Positions 22,198 through 33,287 of a stretch of DNA of 64,000 bases are shown here, in pieces. The translations under genes and the position numbers were made by a program. The notes beneath the pieces were generated by a model. That model was not told the DNA's origin, searched no databases, and saw nothing but the letters and a program-made list of their open reading frames with translations. Every line of letters starts with the position of its first letter. Within the stretch, counting starts at the first letter, position 1. This DNA is from Clonostachys chloroleuca (taxonomy: Eukaryota > Ascomycota > Sordariomycetes > Hypocreales > Bionectriaceae). The DNA lies in assembly GCA_037952775.1 (NCBI GenBank), contig JBANAY010000001.1, forward strand, positions 4,898,001 through 4,962,000, given 5' to 3'.

Positions 22198-24230
22198 TTA
22201 TTCCATATGACCCCGTGGGACTGAGTCGATTACTTTAGACACATCTGGCGGTGTCTGAAGCCCTCGCCCGTCGCTAGAAATGGAGTTGTAGTTACTCTGC
22301 TGGCTCACTTGTCCAGAAGTAACATCTCCAGCGTGGTATACATGACCATGATAAGGATCGTAGCCGGGTCTCGTCATTGTATCAACCAAGGAGTTGCCCA
22401 TGTAAGATTGAGGGGGGTTGCTGGAACAGTAGTAACAAAGGACTGTGTCAGCCCATTCTGTTTATTGGAATAATTCGCCTGAGCGTTGGGTGCTGCGCTT
22501 CCAGGCTGCCAATGCTGTGTATACATCCCATTTCCAACCACATGACTATACTTTGGAAGCACCGACGATCGACGACTTGATCCGTTAGCGCTAGGCATCA
22601 TATCAACACCGATACTCGTGCTTGGGGTGTGTACAGAGTTGGCGCTGTTAACTGGCAAGCTATCTTCGACGAAACCAGGTTGCTGTGGAGCGCCAAGGTC
22701 ATTGATCATAGACCACTGAGGAGGGGGCTGTTGGGAGTTCCGCATTGGGGGCTTGTTCATGAATGAACTCGCTTGAGATATTATTGCTGGGCCGTGTTTA
22801 GAGGACGGCGTTTGGTGAAAGCTGTGGGTAATGTTAGAACGTGTCGATGGCGACTCGTTTTGGTCATCGTGATGGTGACCAAAGGGCCCTCGTCGTTCTC
22901 TGGAGAGAGATTATCCACCATTCTTTCATCGTTCAATATATATAACTCCGTGGAGGCATCTGCAAAAAGGGGGGGGGGGGGGGGGAACATGTTAGAGACG
23001 TATGCTCCGTGAATGGATTCATGAGGTTCTTACCAATCTCGCCATTCTTGAAAAGGTCCTGTTGCCTAGCCACCTTGAAGATTTCGTTGAGAAACAGCTT
23101 CTTGCTAGCGTTTTGTGGAGTTTCTCCAAAGAACCCGGAGAGAGCTTCATTAGTGCACTCTTCCAGCTTCTTTAGGCTGAGATGCAGTTTTCGCACGTTG
23201 GGATGCTGCTTTGCGATGGGCTCCACAATCATGGCCAGGATATGATTCAGTAGATGAACACGTTCTTGTGTCTTGTCAGTATAGCCACACAGCAGATTTG
23301 ATGCTGGTTCTCACGTACCTCTTTTGTATAAATGGTCAGGCTCCTTGTGTCTGACTCTATTCTCCTTAGTCGGACCCCAAGGCTTCGGCCACCAGTCAGG
23401 AGCTTTGGCATCACTTCCAGTGTAAGGGTGTGTTGACTGCTTCTTAGGTTCCAATGCTTTGACCCAGGCTTTCGCGATGAGCTTACATGCAGACTGCTGG
23501 CAACTCTTGAAGCGCTGGTCGTAGAAACTCCAAAGAGCCCTCGCGTCGCTCACTCGTATTCCCCTATGCAACAGGATTGGCACCGTTAGGTCCTCGTCTT
23601 CGACTGTTTGACGTGCTCTCGGGCGCTTTCGCTCTAACCGCGGTAAGTAACCGGCTCCTTCGTCGCCATCGCTGTTACTCGGTAGAAGCAGTCGGTCAAG
23701 GGTTCGGTGTCTGTTGCCAAATACCGGTCGGAAATACATGCTTTCATCCGTTTCATCCGGGCCATTAGATTCGGTTGCTATCTGATCTGCAGTCTAAGGT
23801 GTCAGAAGCCACATGAATAGTACGCAAGGGAGATCGTAAGTTACTCACCAGAGTCAAACTGGCCTGCCACCTGCTGAAACTTCTTGGCGTCAAAAAATTG
23901 GCGGACGACGCTATCATGGAATTTCGGGCCTGGGCTGAAGAATGTCGTAGGTGTGCCGTCGTCCATGATAACGGCAACGAAATATTGCTTGGCCCAGATG
24001 CCACAATGTGATCGAAGGGCAGTATCAATTGCCTATCGGAGAATAGTTAGCTTTCAAACAGTAGTTTTACTCCGGCTGAAGTGCTATACCATCGGTGGCT
24101 GATGCCTGATAACATCTGGAACCTCATCGTAGCGTCTGTGGTTCATGCTTTGTAATACTGCGATGCTTCTCAATGTCTGTTCGCTAAACGTCGCAATGGG
24201 CAGAAAGACCTCTAGCTGTCTCTGTGAAAG
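22198..24230 (-). CDS. PF11001 (DUF2841) protein, YDR124W/AFUB_079030-like; possible 3' frameshift
   Basis: Multi-exon minus-strand gene. Clear introns are 24033-24089, 23787-23848, 23265-23318 and 22960-23033, plus one near 22,820-22,900. The diagnostic helical-bundle domain runs through RALWSFYDQRFKSCQQSACK, KKQSTHPYTGSDAKAPDWWP and KEPDHLYKRERVHLL, which matches the PF11001 domain named for Aspergillus fumigatus AFUB_079030 (hrmA cluster) and yeast YDR124W. An upstream exon is likely, because FLPIATF...LQSMNHRRYDEVPDVIR is in frame before the only visible ATG. In the Ser/Pro-rich tail, the frame shifts within a run of six Cs (22412-22417), between VPAT and a QSYMGNSLVDTM-like sequence. The role is probably transcriptional or morphogenetic and is unproven. 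Confidence 0.82.
22960..23033 (-). other. Intron with a 17-base poly-C tract before its 3' splice site
   Basis: The intron begins GTAAGA at 23033 and ends TTTTTGCAG at 22960. Between them lies an unbroken run of 17 Cs (22969-22985 on the plus strand as Gs). The run occupies the polypyrimidine-tract position. Such homopolymers are length-unstable and assembly-prone. Confidence 0.8.
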
Positions 24231-25960
24231 GCAAGCTGAGATGCTGCTTTGAGGCTCTATTAGAGTACTTCCCGCGTGCTTTTCAGAGTATGGAAACCAC
24301 TGTTCGAAGCTTGAAGATGAAAATTGAGAGACGTGGGTTGGTGAGTATGTGATCGGGGGAGGGGGGCGGGGATCGTTGTGCGGGGCCCGTTTGCAATATG
24401 TTGGGACTCCTCACTTCGGGGCTCTCTGCCCCGGTGCCTGTCGGGGGAGCTTGCAGTAATAGCAGCCGCTTATATCCGCTCGTTGATCCGCAGTTTTGAA
24501 GCGAGAGTGACAACATGCGAGAAGAGAGGGAAAATGGGATTGAGGTGGCAGGGTGAAGGTGTTTGGTGTACTCGCCAGGCCAATGGTGAGAGCCGAGCTG
24601 AGCGGGAAGGAGGTTGTCAGGAGTGATGGGGACCCAGATGTAGGGGTGTATCAGCCAATTGCCGGAGTTTCTGCTTTGTTTGCGCACACCATGGGAACAT
24701 CCTCACGGAATTGAATGCCCTGGCCTGTGGTTGTAGATTTCGTTGAGGAGGGGGGTTGTTGTTTCCGCAGTACCTTGTGGTCGGCGACCGCAGCGCAGTC
24801 TGAATGGGAAGAAAGGGAATGGGGAAGAGGAACGAGAATAAGCAAAAATCATATGCATGAATCCACGACGAGGGGCGTGCATCCAGAAATACCACCGCTG
24901 ATCATTGCGCTGGGATATACATGAGTTGTTCCACGATTGCTCAATTCGCTCCACGTGTTTTGTGTGTTGGCCACTTGATGCCACCCAACGGGGCAACCAG
25001 CGAAGCTTCCTGACATGGATGTGGATTTGGGGCTAGAGATCGTCTTTTTAGGCTGGCTGAAAGTCTGGCATGTCATCCAGGTCTGTCCGTTCCGGCGCTA
25101 GGGTAGGACTATATCGGAAGCTAATGTTTGAACTGGGGCACAAAGCGCCTTGTTCCTCACAACGAGAGAGTTTTGGAGCATATCTGGCTAGGCCACACAT
25201 CCCTTCAATCGATATCAGCACTGTACTTCGCACACTCTCCCTAATCCCGACAAGTCGAAAAAAGGGTTGAAGACAAAGACATTGACCTCGTCCAGTCCTG
25301 CATATTCAATCATCATAAGAGCGCAAAAGATTCCTCCAACTCACCGAGGCACCCAACGGAGGCAACTTATGATCTGTCCAACGCTCAGGCGCTCTCGAGA
25401 AGGTTGGTGGCTACGTACTAATGTGGGTGTCTCGTCGCTTGGATAATAGTGTATCCCCCGAGCGTTACACACCCACACCCACACACACCAAAGCTAGACA
25501 GTGCTTCAAATGTCGCAGTACACCGCTCTTGATAGCTGGAGCTGTCCCGTCCTCACCCTTAGTCTCACACCTGCTTAAAGTCTGCTTAAAAAAAAAAAAA
25601 GGGCAAGTGAACTGAATGGTGCTTAAGGGATAAGTGCGATGAACGAGGCAGTACTATGCAGACGCTTTGAGTACATTCCTGCCGGATACCTACTGGAGAT
25701 ATGAATGAAATATGAAGAAAAAAGAGACCAAGTGGGAAAAGAAAAAGAGGGTGATATTTACCTGTCGGGGTAAGAGGGGAAGCCTGATTTAAGCTCGTAC
25801 CGTGCTGTTGCAGCTCGCACTAATCCGAAGGGGGGGAGAGGGGGGAGAGGGGGGGAGAGGGGGGGAGAGGGGGGAGAGGGGGGCTCGGAAGAGTATGAGA
25901 AGCTCGGGTGTGAATTGAGGGGGAACACCTCTCTGTTCTTAGGCTTGATATCGAAGGAGA
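24231..25960. other. Intergenic region with G-rich minisatellite
   Basis: Upstream of the PF11001 gene. Many short ORFs occur on both strands but none has coding character or a recognisable domain. It contains a CCCACACC repeat near 25,465 and the G-rich tract at 25830-25883. The 5' exon of the PF11001 gene probably lies in its left part. Confidence 0.45.
25830..25883 (+). repeat. G-rich GGGGGGAGAG tandem repeat
   Basis: About five repeats of G(5-7)AGAG give at least five runs of five or more guanines in 54 bp on the plus strand. This is a strong candidate for G-quadruplex formation and a slippage-prone tract. It is not coding. Confidence 0.8.
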
Positions 25961-26269
25961 ATGACGGACTGTTGTAGGCGCCGATACATTGGTGATGTCT
26001 TCTCGGGATTGGAGCGGGAGAGGATTGCAGCGAGGTGGTTGACAACGCCTTTACGAGTCGCTTCTTGTTATAGTTCTGTGGCTGCAACTGACCAATGTCG
26101 CAAGTGGAGCCCGTCTGTTTTAGCGCGTGAAGTGGAATCAGCCATAGCCAATCATTCTGTATTACTCAATAAAGACAAGACTTCAGCAAGCCCTGATAAT
26201 TGGCGCATCACACTTACGAGAGATCCCGAAGTCATAGATGCGATGCGGATCCACCTTGTACCTGCTGCG

Positions 26270-26520
26270 GTCGTCTAATACCACACCTAGACTGTATCAT
26301 TATCGCTGTTGATGGCGCTTGCAGGCTAAATGATACACACGAGGCTATCGCGTCGGTTGGAATATTCATACATGAGAATTCTGAGTACAGCTATAGCAGG
26401 GTGTTCTCGGAGTAACAAATCAGGTTGCAGAGTTATCAGCTAGTATTCACGCTCTTCGCCTTGCCTTGCAGATACGGATATTTTATATTTCTGCTTTCCT
26501 CCTATTAGAGGAAGCTTCAG
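26270..26520 (+). pseudogene. RNase H-like domain remnant
   Basis: The plus-strand frame reads LDCIIIAVDGACRLNDTHEA then IASVGIFIHE, the first strand and hairpin of fungal RNase H-like proteins with the catalytic Asp in DGACR. After VFSE a stop appears. The continuation VTNQVAELSASIHALRLALQ (catalytic Glu in AEL) is in another frame, so a frameshift separates the two halves. The C-terminal part of the fold with the remaining Asp residues is missing. It is a broken fragment of an RNase H/reverse-transcriptase-like gene. Confidence 0.65.
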
Positions 26521-26942
26521 GAGTTGCACAATAATGTCTGCATATAACCAAGTAATTTCCGAAAACAGTTAACTTCAACTTACTAGCTAGTTTAATGATA
26601 TTGGAAAGCCTCTCGCATAAAAGAAAATGTCCAAAAAGCAGTAGATAAGGTTCAGGGCTAGGATTAACCGGCTGTGGATAACGATTGAAGAGGATGAGCT
26701 ATTTAAAAGTACGGAGCGAACCTAGAGTATAATTATTGGCGTTAGAAGGTTGCGGAGTTGGCGCTAGTTAGTTAAAACAAGAAAGACGTTTGTGTCACGT
26801 CATCGGCACGTCAACCACACAGATTGTGAGGAGAAGGAAATTATAAACCAACGGCAACTGGACCAGGTGATAAGTCTTGACAGTACTACGATCCAACAAA
26901 CCTAACTATCTTTTCAAGCAGTCAAGAGGACACCTCGGCAAC

Positions 26943-27765
26943 ATGAATCCACGCCAGACTTTTCGTATCCTCATTATCAACCCCAACTCCTCAGAGGCAA
27001 TAACTGCAGCGATAGTAGCTACTATAGACAGAATTCAATTGGGTGATGTACGAAGCCGCTTGGAACTAAATGTCAAAGGGACCGGTAAGCTGACTACGAC
27101 TGTAGTCCATGGAGCTCAGTGCCTATACAACTCCACAGCCATCTCCGTCAAGCATAACTAGTTACAGCGACATCAAGAGAAGCGAAGAAACTATCTATTC
27201 GAGAATCTCAAATGATGGCCCTACATTGGACCAGTACGATGCCGTCCTCATCGCTGGCTTTGGTACCAAATCTCTAGTTTCAAAATTGTCCAGCCTTGGC
27301 CCTGAATGTATCATGGGGGTCTTTGAAGCGAGCATTTTAACAGCCCAAACACTACTACGCCCAAATAGTGATGACAAATGGGGAATTGTCACACTGGGCC
27401 ACTTCTGGGAGAGCTATCTCATGGTTGAAGCCAAGTCATTTCTGGGTCAGGATAAGGATAGTAGTAATCACAGATTCGCTGGTGTCTTCTCAGCGAAATT
27501 GTATGGACTCGATCCAAATGCCATTTCTCAAGAGGATATGAAAAATGGTATAAGGGAAGCCACAGTGCGATTACTTCAGTCAAGCTCAACTCGATGCGTG
27601 GTGATAGGTTGCATAGTAACGGCCGAATTAGAGGACATCGTCCGCTCTACCGCAACCGAGTTCTTAGGGAAGCGCATGGGCGAGACTCTGTATGTCATCG
27701 ACGCCATCAAAGCAGGCATTTTGCAAATACATCAAATGGTTCGTTGCAGAGATACTTTCAAATAG
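26943..27765 (+). CDS. Asp/Glu/hydantoin racemase family protein (DCG1-like), two exons
   Basis: Exons 26943-27047 and 27106-27765 give 254 residues. The 58-bp intron runs from GTACGA to CTGACTACGACTGTAG. The start has the family's RILIINPNSS, followed by SAYTTPQPSPSSI, GVFEASI, KWGIVTLGHFWESYL and CVVIGCIVTAELEDI. The second catalytic Cys is present in VIGC. The first, normally in a C-Y/F-S-x-H-P motif, is replaced: the sequence reads LIAGFGTKSLV. Relatives racemise or epimerise hydantoins or amino acids; DCG1 in yeast is linked to allantoin use. With one Cys missing, activity is uncertain. No RIP damage is seen. Confidence 0.8.
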
Positions 27766-28513
27766 CGAATATTTTTGGGGAATGAACATACCCTGAGGAA
27801 GGGCTTTATAAGATACGTACTTGTATCACTCATTCTTCACGGGGAAAGCACCTTGTTCCCAAGCTCTTAACTCGTTCCGAAAAGGTATTGGCGGTCCCTA
27901 AACGGGGACCGGTCTCCTGTTAATTTTATATGCGAGACATTTCCCAAAACAACTTCCATTATGCCTCGAGGAACGAAAGGTTCTTCCTTCCGCCCCCTTG
28001 AAAGCAACACCTGGAACGCCACCTTCGCCATATTGCGCCACATCCGAATAGCCACACGCCATGACCCAAAATGATAATAGCTAGGTTCAGGGTTATCTTT
28101 ACGGGCAAATAGTTATACTCCTATTATTGGATGGGACATTAAAAGAGCATGTGGGTTATGAAAATAAGTGAAGATCCTCTCCTACCCCTTAACTTTTCGA
28201 ATCATCCTGAATGGGAAACCATGATTTGGGAAGAGGTCTCTTGGTACCATCAAAAGATCCTAGTTCTGACCTGAATCTGCTGGATTTGATAGAAGTGTGG
28301 CACTTCGCTGACCTGATCCTTATACTTGGTCTGGAACGGTCTATGCTATAACAGCACACTGTGACTAGCTTCGGTTACTTTTAAAATGGGAATATGGCCA
28401 TTCTTATTACATGTACTATACAGTAATAAGGAGGGATATGCTGTCCAGGCAATGGCCTGTTTCCCTACTGCAAAGCATTGGGTCACTTCATCTTCCATAC
28501 TCTAAATTAAATA
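27766..28513. other. Intergenic region, nothing recognised
   Basis: About 750 bp between convergently transcribed racemase and sulfurtransferase genes. Only chance ORFs are visible on either strand, with no repeat or domain. Confidence 0.5.
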
Positions 28514-29609
28514 CTAATGGGAGTTTTGTTCCTTTAAAACCAAATAATCCCATGGTCGTACTCTTTGCGTCCATTCACTGTGAGATGGTCAGGGGAGAGA
28601 GCTTGTGATGGCCTATAGAAGAAACTCACCTCCAGCTTCCGTCGTAGACCTTTCGTGAATCTGGGGAGCCGAACTGAGCCTCATTTAATGCTGTTTCGAG
28701 CACGTATGCCGTGATGCTGGTTCCGCTCGAGATAATCGGCTTTAGAGGATCCACGCCTTTCATTTCGAATAGTTTCTTCAGTTGATCGGATGGTAAGAAT
28801 GCCTTCGTTTCCGGATCCAGCATTAGATCATAGGGGATATTGATAGAGCCAGGCATATGCCCTGAAGAGTCTGACTGTGGAGCTGGATGCCTTCCCCTGA
28901 ATTGGCCGCTGGATCGTGAATCCAGAACCTGTATGCCCTCTCTACCCTCCTTATTATAGTCCACAGTTGCTTCACGAATGTCCTCAAAGGTAGCAAGCTT
29001 TGTGTCGTCAAGCCTAGAAACTGGATAGGTACTATGGCTGAAGCTGTATACTTCCCCGCGTTCTGTCGGCAGATCCTGTTCAACCCATAGCCTGAAATTA
29101 TTGAGGATGTGCACCTTTGGGTGACCAAAAACTTTCAACATCCAACCAACCCTTGGTGCCGATAAGATACCTAGCTCCTTAGTGTCATACACTACCAGGA
29201 TATCCTCTTTACGAATGCCCAGCTCGCTTATTGAGGCAGCAAAATCCTCAGCGCTAGGCAACATATGAGGATAAGGCGAATGCGTATTGATAACCTTGTT
29301 GAGGTCGAAAAAGCGAGCTCCTGGGATTCGTTTCTCGCGGAAGACTTGGATACCTGTGCGACCCTCGGTATCATTGGCAGGAAACCAAGCGGCACATAGA
29401 GGAATGATTCGCGGTTCGAGGGCGATGGTAGATGGGGCCGTCTTGATAGCTTCATACAGATTCCTCGGGTTCACGACATAGGAGGATATTGAGCGATGAT
29501 TTGATGGCAACCTGAAACGGCGACGATGGTTAAGTAGCTGCGAAGATGTGCGATAGTTACATCTTGGCAAACAACCTACCGGGAAGCGGCAAGCTGGTAG
29601 TCCAGGCAT
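28514..29609 (-). CDS. Rhodanese-type sulfurtransferase (TST/MPST) lacking the catalytic Cys
   Basis: Exons 28630-29609 and 28514-28577 (52-bp intron, GTGAGT...CTGACCATCTCACAG) give 347 residues starting at the ATG at 29609. The Arg-rich N-terminus (about 1-45) looks like a mitochondrial presequence. Two rhodanese domains follow: ARFFDLNKVINTHSPYPHML with VVYDTKELGILSAPRVGWML, and VLDSRSSGQFRGRHP with GHMPGSINIPYD. The active-site loop, CG[ST]GVTA in active enzymes, reads SSGTSITA, with Ser at the Cys position. The second exon restores the conserved SWSEW end. It is predicted to be a mitochondrial sulfurtransferase homologue, probably inactive or altered. It is structurally intact, so this could be a regulatory paralogue. 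Confidence 0.85.
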
Positions 29610-29949
29610 GGTGTATGTGATCAATTGTGTACTTCGCAAGGCTTGTCTGGTTTGACGATTTTCTTTACACAACTTCCAGCTGATCTATTTTTATTTCCGT
29701 GACAGTTATGAGAGCTGATGGGGGTTGTTGCGAATCAGACCGCTGGAGTAGATACTGACTGACGTCAAGACCTAATTAAGCTTTCGCCACCAAAGGCTAT
29801 CAAGGTGATGGAGGGCTAAATCGCCACCGTCACCTTCCCCGCATTTGCTCGTGTCCAAGACTGGCCAATTGGTGTTCGCCAGCATGAGTAACCAATCAGG
29901 TGTCCTCATACCCCCGAGATCACTACGGCTGGTAAGCGTCATACGTAAA

Positions 29950-30163
29950 GGGGTAATGATAATTGACTTCGAGCGCTCGCGGCTTCTCTTGCCACCTCGA
30001 CGACAGCTGGCGGTTCTGGAGCCTAACAAGCGGCAGCGGGTTCAAGATACGAAGGGGGGATCAAGGGGGGATCAAGGCTGTATCTCGTCTTCGCGGTGTT
30101 AAGAGCCAGCTGGAGCCAGGTTTCTTGCATGATCTCGCAGGAGTGAAAGGAGCGTTCATGTGA
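29950..30163 (+). pseudogene. Truncated copy of the nuclease-kinase C-terminus
   Basis: The plus strand reads VMIIDFERSRLLLPPRRQLA, close to the kinase end of the gene at 37341-39880 (VMIIDFERSQLLSPPRRQLA). After a short duplication of GGGGGGATCAA shifts the frame, it ends with the same QLEPGFLHDLAGVKGAFM tail. Everything upstream of the DFE motif is missing. It is a 5'-truncated relic in inverted orientation to the full copy. Confidence 0.85.
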
Positions 30164-30490
30164 TTTGATATTACACTATTAGCGAGAGATTGGTTGGCTT
30201 TATGGTAACGTTGTCACTTGAATGCAAGACCTGATACTCGGGCTGTTTTGGGGAGTCTTACTATAGTTCGCTAATACGCAATTGGTAAAAAGACAAGGCC
30301 CGACATGGTATTCAGAGCGAATGATGACGCTGGCAAGGGATCGCTGGAACGCTAGCTCTGCGTACGCGGTAATGCTTTGTGCGATCCGCCGAGTATCGGC
30401 CATTCGCGTACGCGACTTTGCGCGGGCCTGTTTAGTGCACTCTTTAGTGCACTCTGTAGGCGGTGGGTCTCGTACGCAACTCGGCATACG
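30164..30490 (+). repeat. Left arm of an inverted repeat with CGTACGC motifs
   Basis: This segment follows the kinase fragment and aligns with the reverse complement of 36965-37340, with scattered substitutions and an indel. It contains CGTACGC motifs at the sites where the right arm has GCGTACG. With the kinase tail, about 540 bp is shared between the arms. Confidence 0.8.
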
Positions 30491-31829
30491 CAGTCCGTGT
30501 GATTCAAGTAAGAGCTATTATCTTGTGAATGACGTAAAGAAAAAACCCCACATATCATTTAAGGGGCAAGTGCTGGCGAATAAGAGTCACGTGAGTGAAA
30601 GAATGGGCCAGTCATGAAGAAGCTCCACGAACAACGTCATAGCTGCTGTCGGCCATTAGCAACCAGACGGGTGGGTGGCTGAATGGCAGGCTTAGTGAAC
30701 TGTGGCTGTATATTAGCACGCGACTTCAACACAGGTCCCCTCTCTGCATATATCTCACGCAACACAACGGACAGAATTTATGGCACACCGAGTAACCTCT
30801 ATTCTACATGGAAGTGAACTTATGGGTCGGAAGAGGGGAATTAAGGCTGAGACGCTGCTAGCTCTAAAGATGAAGCTGACATCCCCTGGCAGCTTTTCAG
30901 CTTTTCAGCTTTCCGGGCTAGCTTAGCTTGGTGGTCTCCTCTGCGTGGAGGCGGTGTGCGAGACAACAGGTGATCTGAGACATCGAATGGTCGGGGCAAC
31001 TTTTTCTGTTGTTTTCTCTTCCACCGGTACACACCTTTCCCCCTCCTCTCCCACTTATCTTTCTGTGGTTGTCTTACTATCTACTAGCTGCACGCACTTG
31101 CATCGTGTTGCGCGTTGAGCCCAAAACGCCTAGCTGAGGGGGGGCCTCAACCATTGATTGCTCAGACCCCTCTTGCACCCTCTGGCGACATGCCCCCCTG
31201 GCGAATATCAATCTGGGACTAGGGTTACGGCAGTGATTGGTCACTGAAAGCTCGATCCACCGACCGCAGCTTACGACCAGATGGTGTGTAGCAGCCTCAA
31301 TGCAAATGAATCCCAGGCCGCTACAGGCTGCCGAAATCTGGCCGGAGGCCCTAGAGGAGGCCCTGGACACGGGGTAGTGGGCAGGCAAGCATCCATGGGA
31401 GGCAATGGGTATAGGAGAACAGGCAGGCAAGTATTCACCGCGTTGGGTCCGACCGGCATTTCTGAAAGAAGAAGAAGAAGGCGGGGCACAGACCATTGTG
31501 ACATGATCTGATAATCTATCTAGGTGTGCCCAGTTTCAATCCCAAGCCAATCACAATATCCAAGGTCATCCCAAGCCAATCAAAATATCCAAAGGCCATC
31601 CCAGGCCAATCCCAAAAAAGAAAAAAAGACACATCAGGCTTAATCCAATCAAAAGAAGTAAAAGTCAAGTCAAGTCAAAGCCAGTACGATCCGGCTTTGA
31701 CCGAAATTCCCACAACAGCGGCTGCAGAAGAGAAAAAGCGACCAGCATGGGTACGGCATGCTACCGTCAATCAACTCAAGCCTGCAAGGCCCCGAAGGGC
31801 AATCGCAGTGCAGTCCTCGAGCAGCTCTA
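30491..31829. other. Gene-poor region with a CCAATC repeat
   Basis: No supported gene. TCACGTGAGTG occurs at about 30,587. Around 31,540-31,612 the phrase ATCCCAAGCCAATCA recurs three times at about 30-bp spacing (a CCAAT-box-like array). ORFs on both strands here have no coding character that I can defend. Confidence 0.4.
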
Positions 31830-32243
31830 TCAGCTCGACGACGAGGAGCTCCAGCTCAATGACGCTGACACCCCCGGGGCGTCGACGTCGTTCCGCAGCC
31901 ATGTGAGGACGGAGATGATGTTGTCGACCTCCTCGGAGATGAAGGGCACCATGTAGAAGAGGCGGGTGTGCTTCTTGTCGTCCGTCAGGGAGTCTTCGCG
32001 GATGACCTCCTCGGACTGGTCGATCCACAGGGTCACGACCCGGCTCGGCTCGTGGTCGATGCCCTGGTCGTCTGCGCGCCCGCGGAGGTCCTCGATCTCG
32101 GAGGCGGCGGTGCGGGCCAGGTCCACGACCTCCTTGGCCTTGAACTTGACCTGGTAGTGGCTCGTGTCGTAATATCTCTCCAGGAGCTCGCGGACGATGT
32201 CGTTGAAGACGTCGTCAGGAGCGTTGCCTGGAGCGAACATCAT
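31830..32243 (-). CDS. Hypothetical protein, about 137 aa
   Basis: A minus-strand ORF starting MMFAPGNAPDDVFNDIVREL, with strong GC3 bias unlike its surroundings. The middle (RYYDTSHYQVKFKAKEVVDL, EIEDLRGRADDQGIDHEPS) looks like a folded soluble helix-strand protein. I do not recognise the family. The extreme C-terminus (Ser-rich) may be out of frame: a neighbouring frame gives GVSVIELELLVVELIELLED, a better-looking helix, so a 1-nt shift near 31,880 is possible. Confidence 0.5.
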   Translation of the reverse strand: MMFAPGNAPDDVFNDIVRELLERYYDTSHYQVKFKAKEVVDLARTAASEIEDLRGRADDQGIDHEPSRVVTLWIDQSEEVIREDSLTDDKKHTRLFYMVPFISEEVDNIISVLTWLRNDVDAPGVSASLSWSSSSSS

Positions 32244-32889
32244 GGTGGGCAGTGGGATGTGTTTTCTGTTTGCTGCGTAGGTGGACGAGTTGGGGAGGAG
32301 GCAAAGTTTGCTTCAATACAGTTCTGGTAAATTGCAGAGGGGGATCAAGAGGCTCAACCGCTCGTGGTGGTGATTCACAGGGCCGTCGAGACCTTCTCGT
32401 AGTCGTGTCCATGACCCTCCTCGTGGTATTTATCCTTTGCTGGGAAGTGAGTGTCGGTCACTTCTCCCTTTCCCGCGTGGGCCCTATTTTCTCGCCCCCT
32501 TCACGCTGACACCTCCCCTCCAGCCGCCATTGAGGTTTTCCAAGTCAGTGTCTCAAAGCACAGTCCGCAGCTAGTCGTGGCTATCGTTTCGCTTTGCCAG
32601 CGCACCTCTCGGCCACGGAAGGCATGGGTTTCTGTCTTTTCTCAGTTTTGTCATGCGTGCGAGGCCAGCGTAGGGGACAGGGTTCGTCGTCCGGCATGGC
32701 ATGAATGGGTGCTGGCCGAGGGCGGTCTAAGATGGACGTAGGGCTCGACCCTAGTCTGGTTGCACACACGGGAGGGAGGTACATAGTGGTGGGTTGTTTG
32801 TCTGGGCCCCGCGCGTCAATACCCATTGTTTAGGCTCATCGGTTCAATATTGGGCCGGATGACTGATTGTTCTCTTCGGGGTGGGTCAG

Positions 32890-33287
32890 GCTGGTGCCAT
32901 TCGTTGAGACATACTTTCGAGAATGAGAGAGCAAACGGCCTTGTCGATCCGTTCTCCTTCATCCTGGCCAACTTCCTCATCGGTCTCCCCTTCCTCTTCC
33001 TCATCGCCGTGCTCTTTGTGGTAGAGTACTGGCTGACCAACTTCCGCGCCGACGGCACAGCATTCATGATGTGGGTCATGTGGCTCTTCCTCGACCTGCT
33101 GGCCGCCGAATCCCTCGTCGTCCTCGTCTCGAGCATCTCCCCCATATTCGTCGTCGCCCTCGCCGTCACGGCCTTCGCTAACGGGCTTTGGATGGTCGTC
33201 GACGGCTTCCTGGTCCCCACGACGATCCTCAACCCGTTCTGGAAGTACGTGTTCCACTACATCGACTACCAGGCTAAGGATTATTAG
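32890..33287 (+). pseudogene. ABC-2 transmembrane domain fragment of an ABCG transporter
   Basis: The reading frame contains FENERANGLVDPFSFILANF, FLFLIAVLFVVEYWLTNFRA, VMWLFLDLLAAESLVVLVSS, LAVTAFANGLWMVVDGFLVP and LNPFWKYVFHYIDYQA. This is the membrane half of fungal ABCG/WBC half-transporters. There is no ATP-binding domain upstream, and the frame stops after YQA, exactly at a palindrome and a switch to AT-rich DNA. About 130 residues of an expected 600 or more remain, so it is a fragment left by insertion or rearrangement. Confidence 0.85.

Noticed and set aside
24283..25615. Overlapping ORFs on both strands upstream of the PF11001 gene
   Set aside because: No motifs, mutually overlapping frames and simple-sequence content; part may be the unseen first exon, but none can be defended as a gene.
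29512..29579. Possible intron (GTAGGT...TTAAC...TTTCAG) in the sulfurtransferase N-terminus
   Set aside because: Removing it shifts the downstream rhodanese frame, while the unspliced frame is open from the ATG, so it was not used.
31037..31906. ORFs on both strands around 31.1-31.9 kb
   Set aside because: Non-ATG starts, low complexity and overlap with the CCAATC repeat; no family resemblance.
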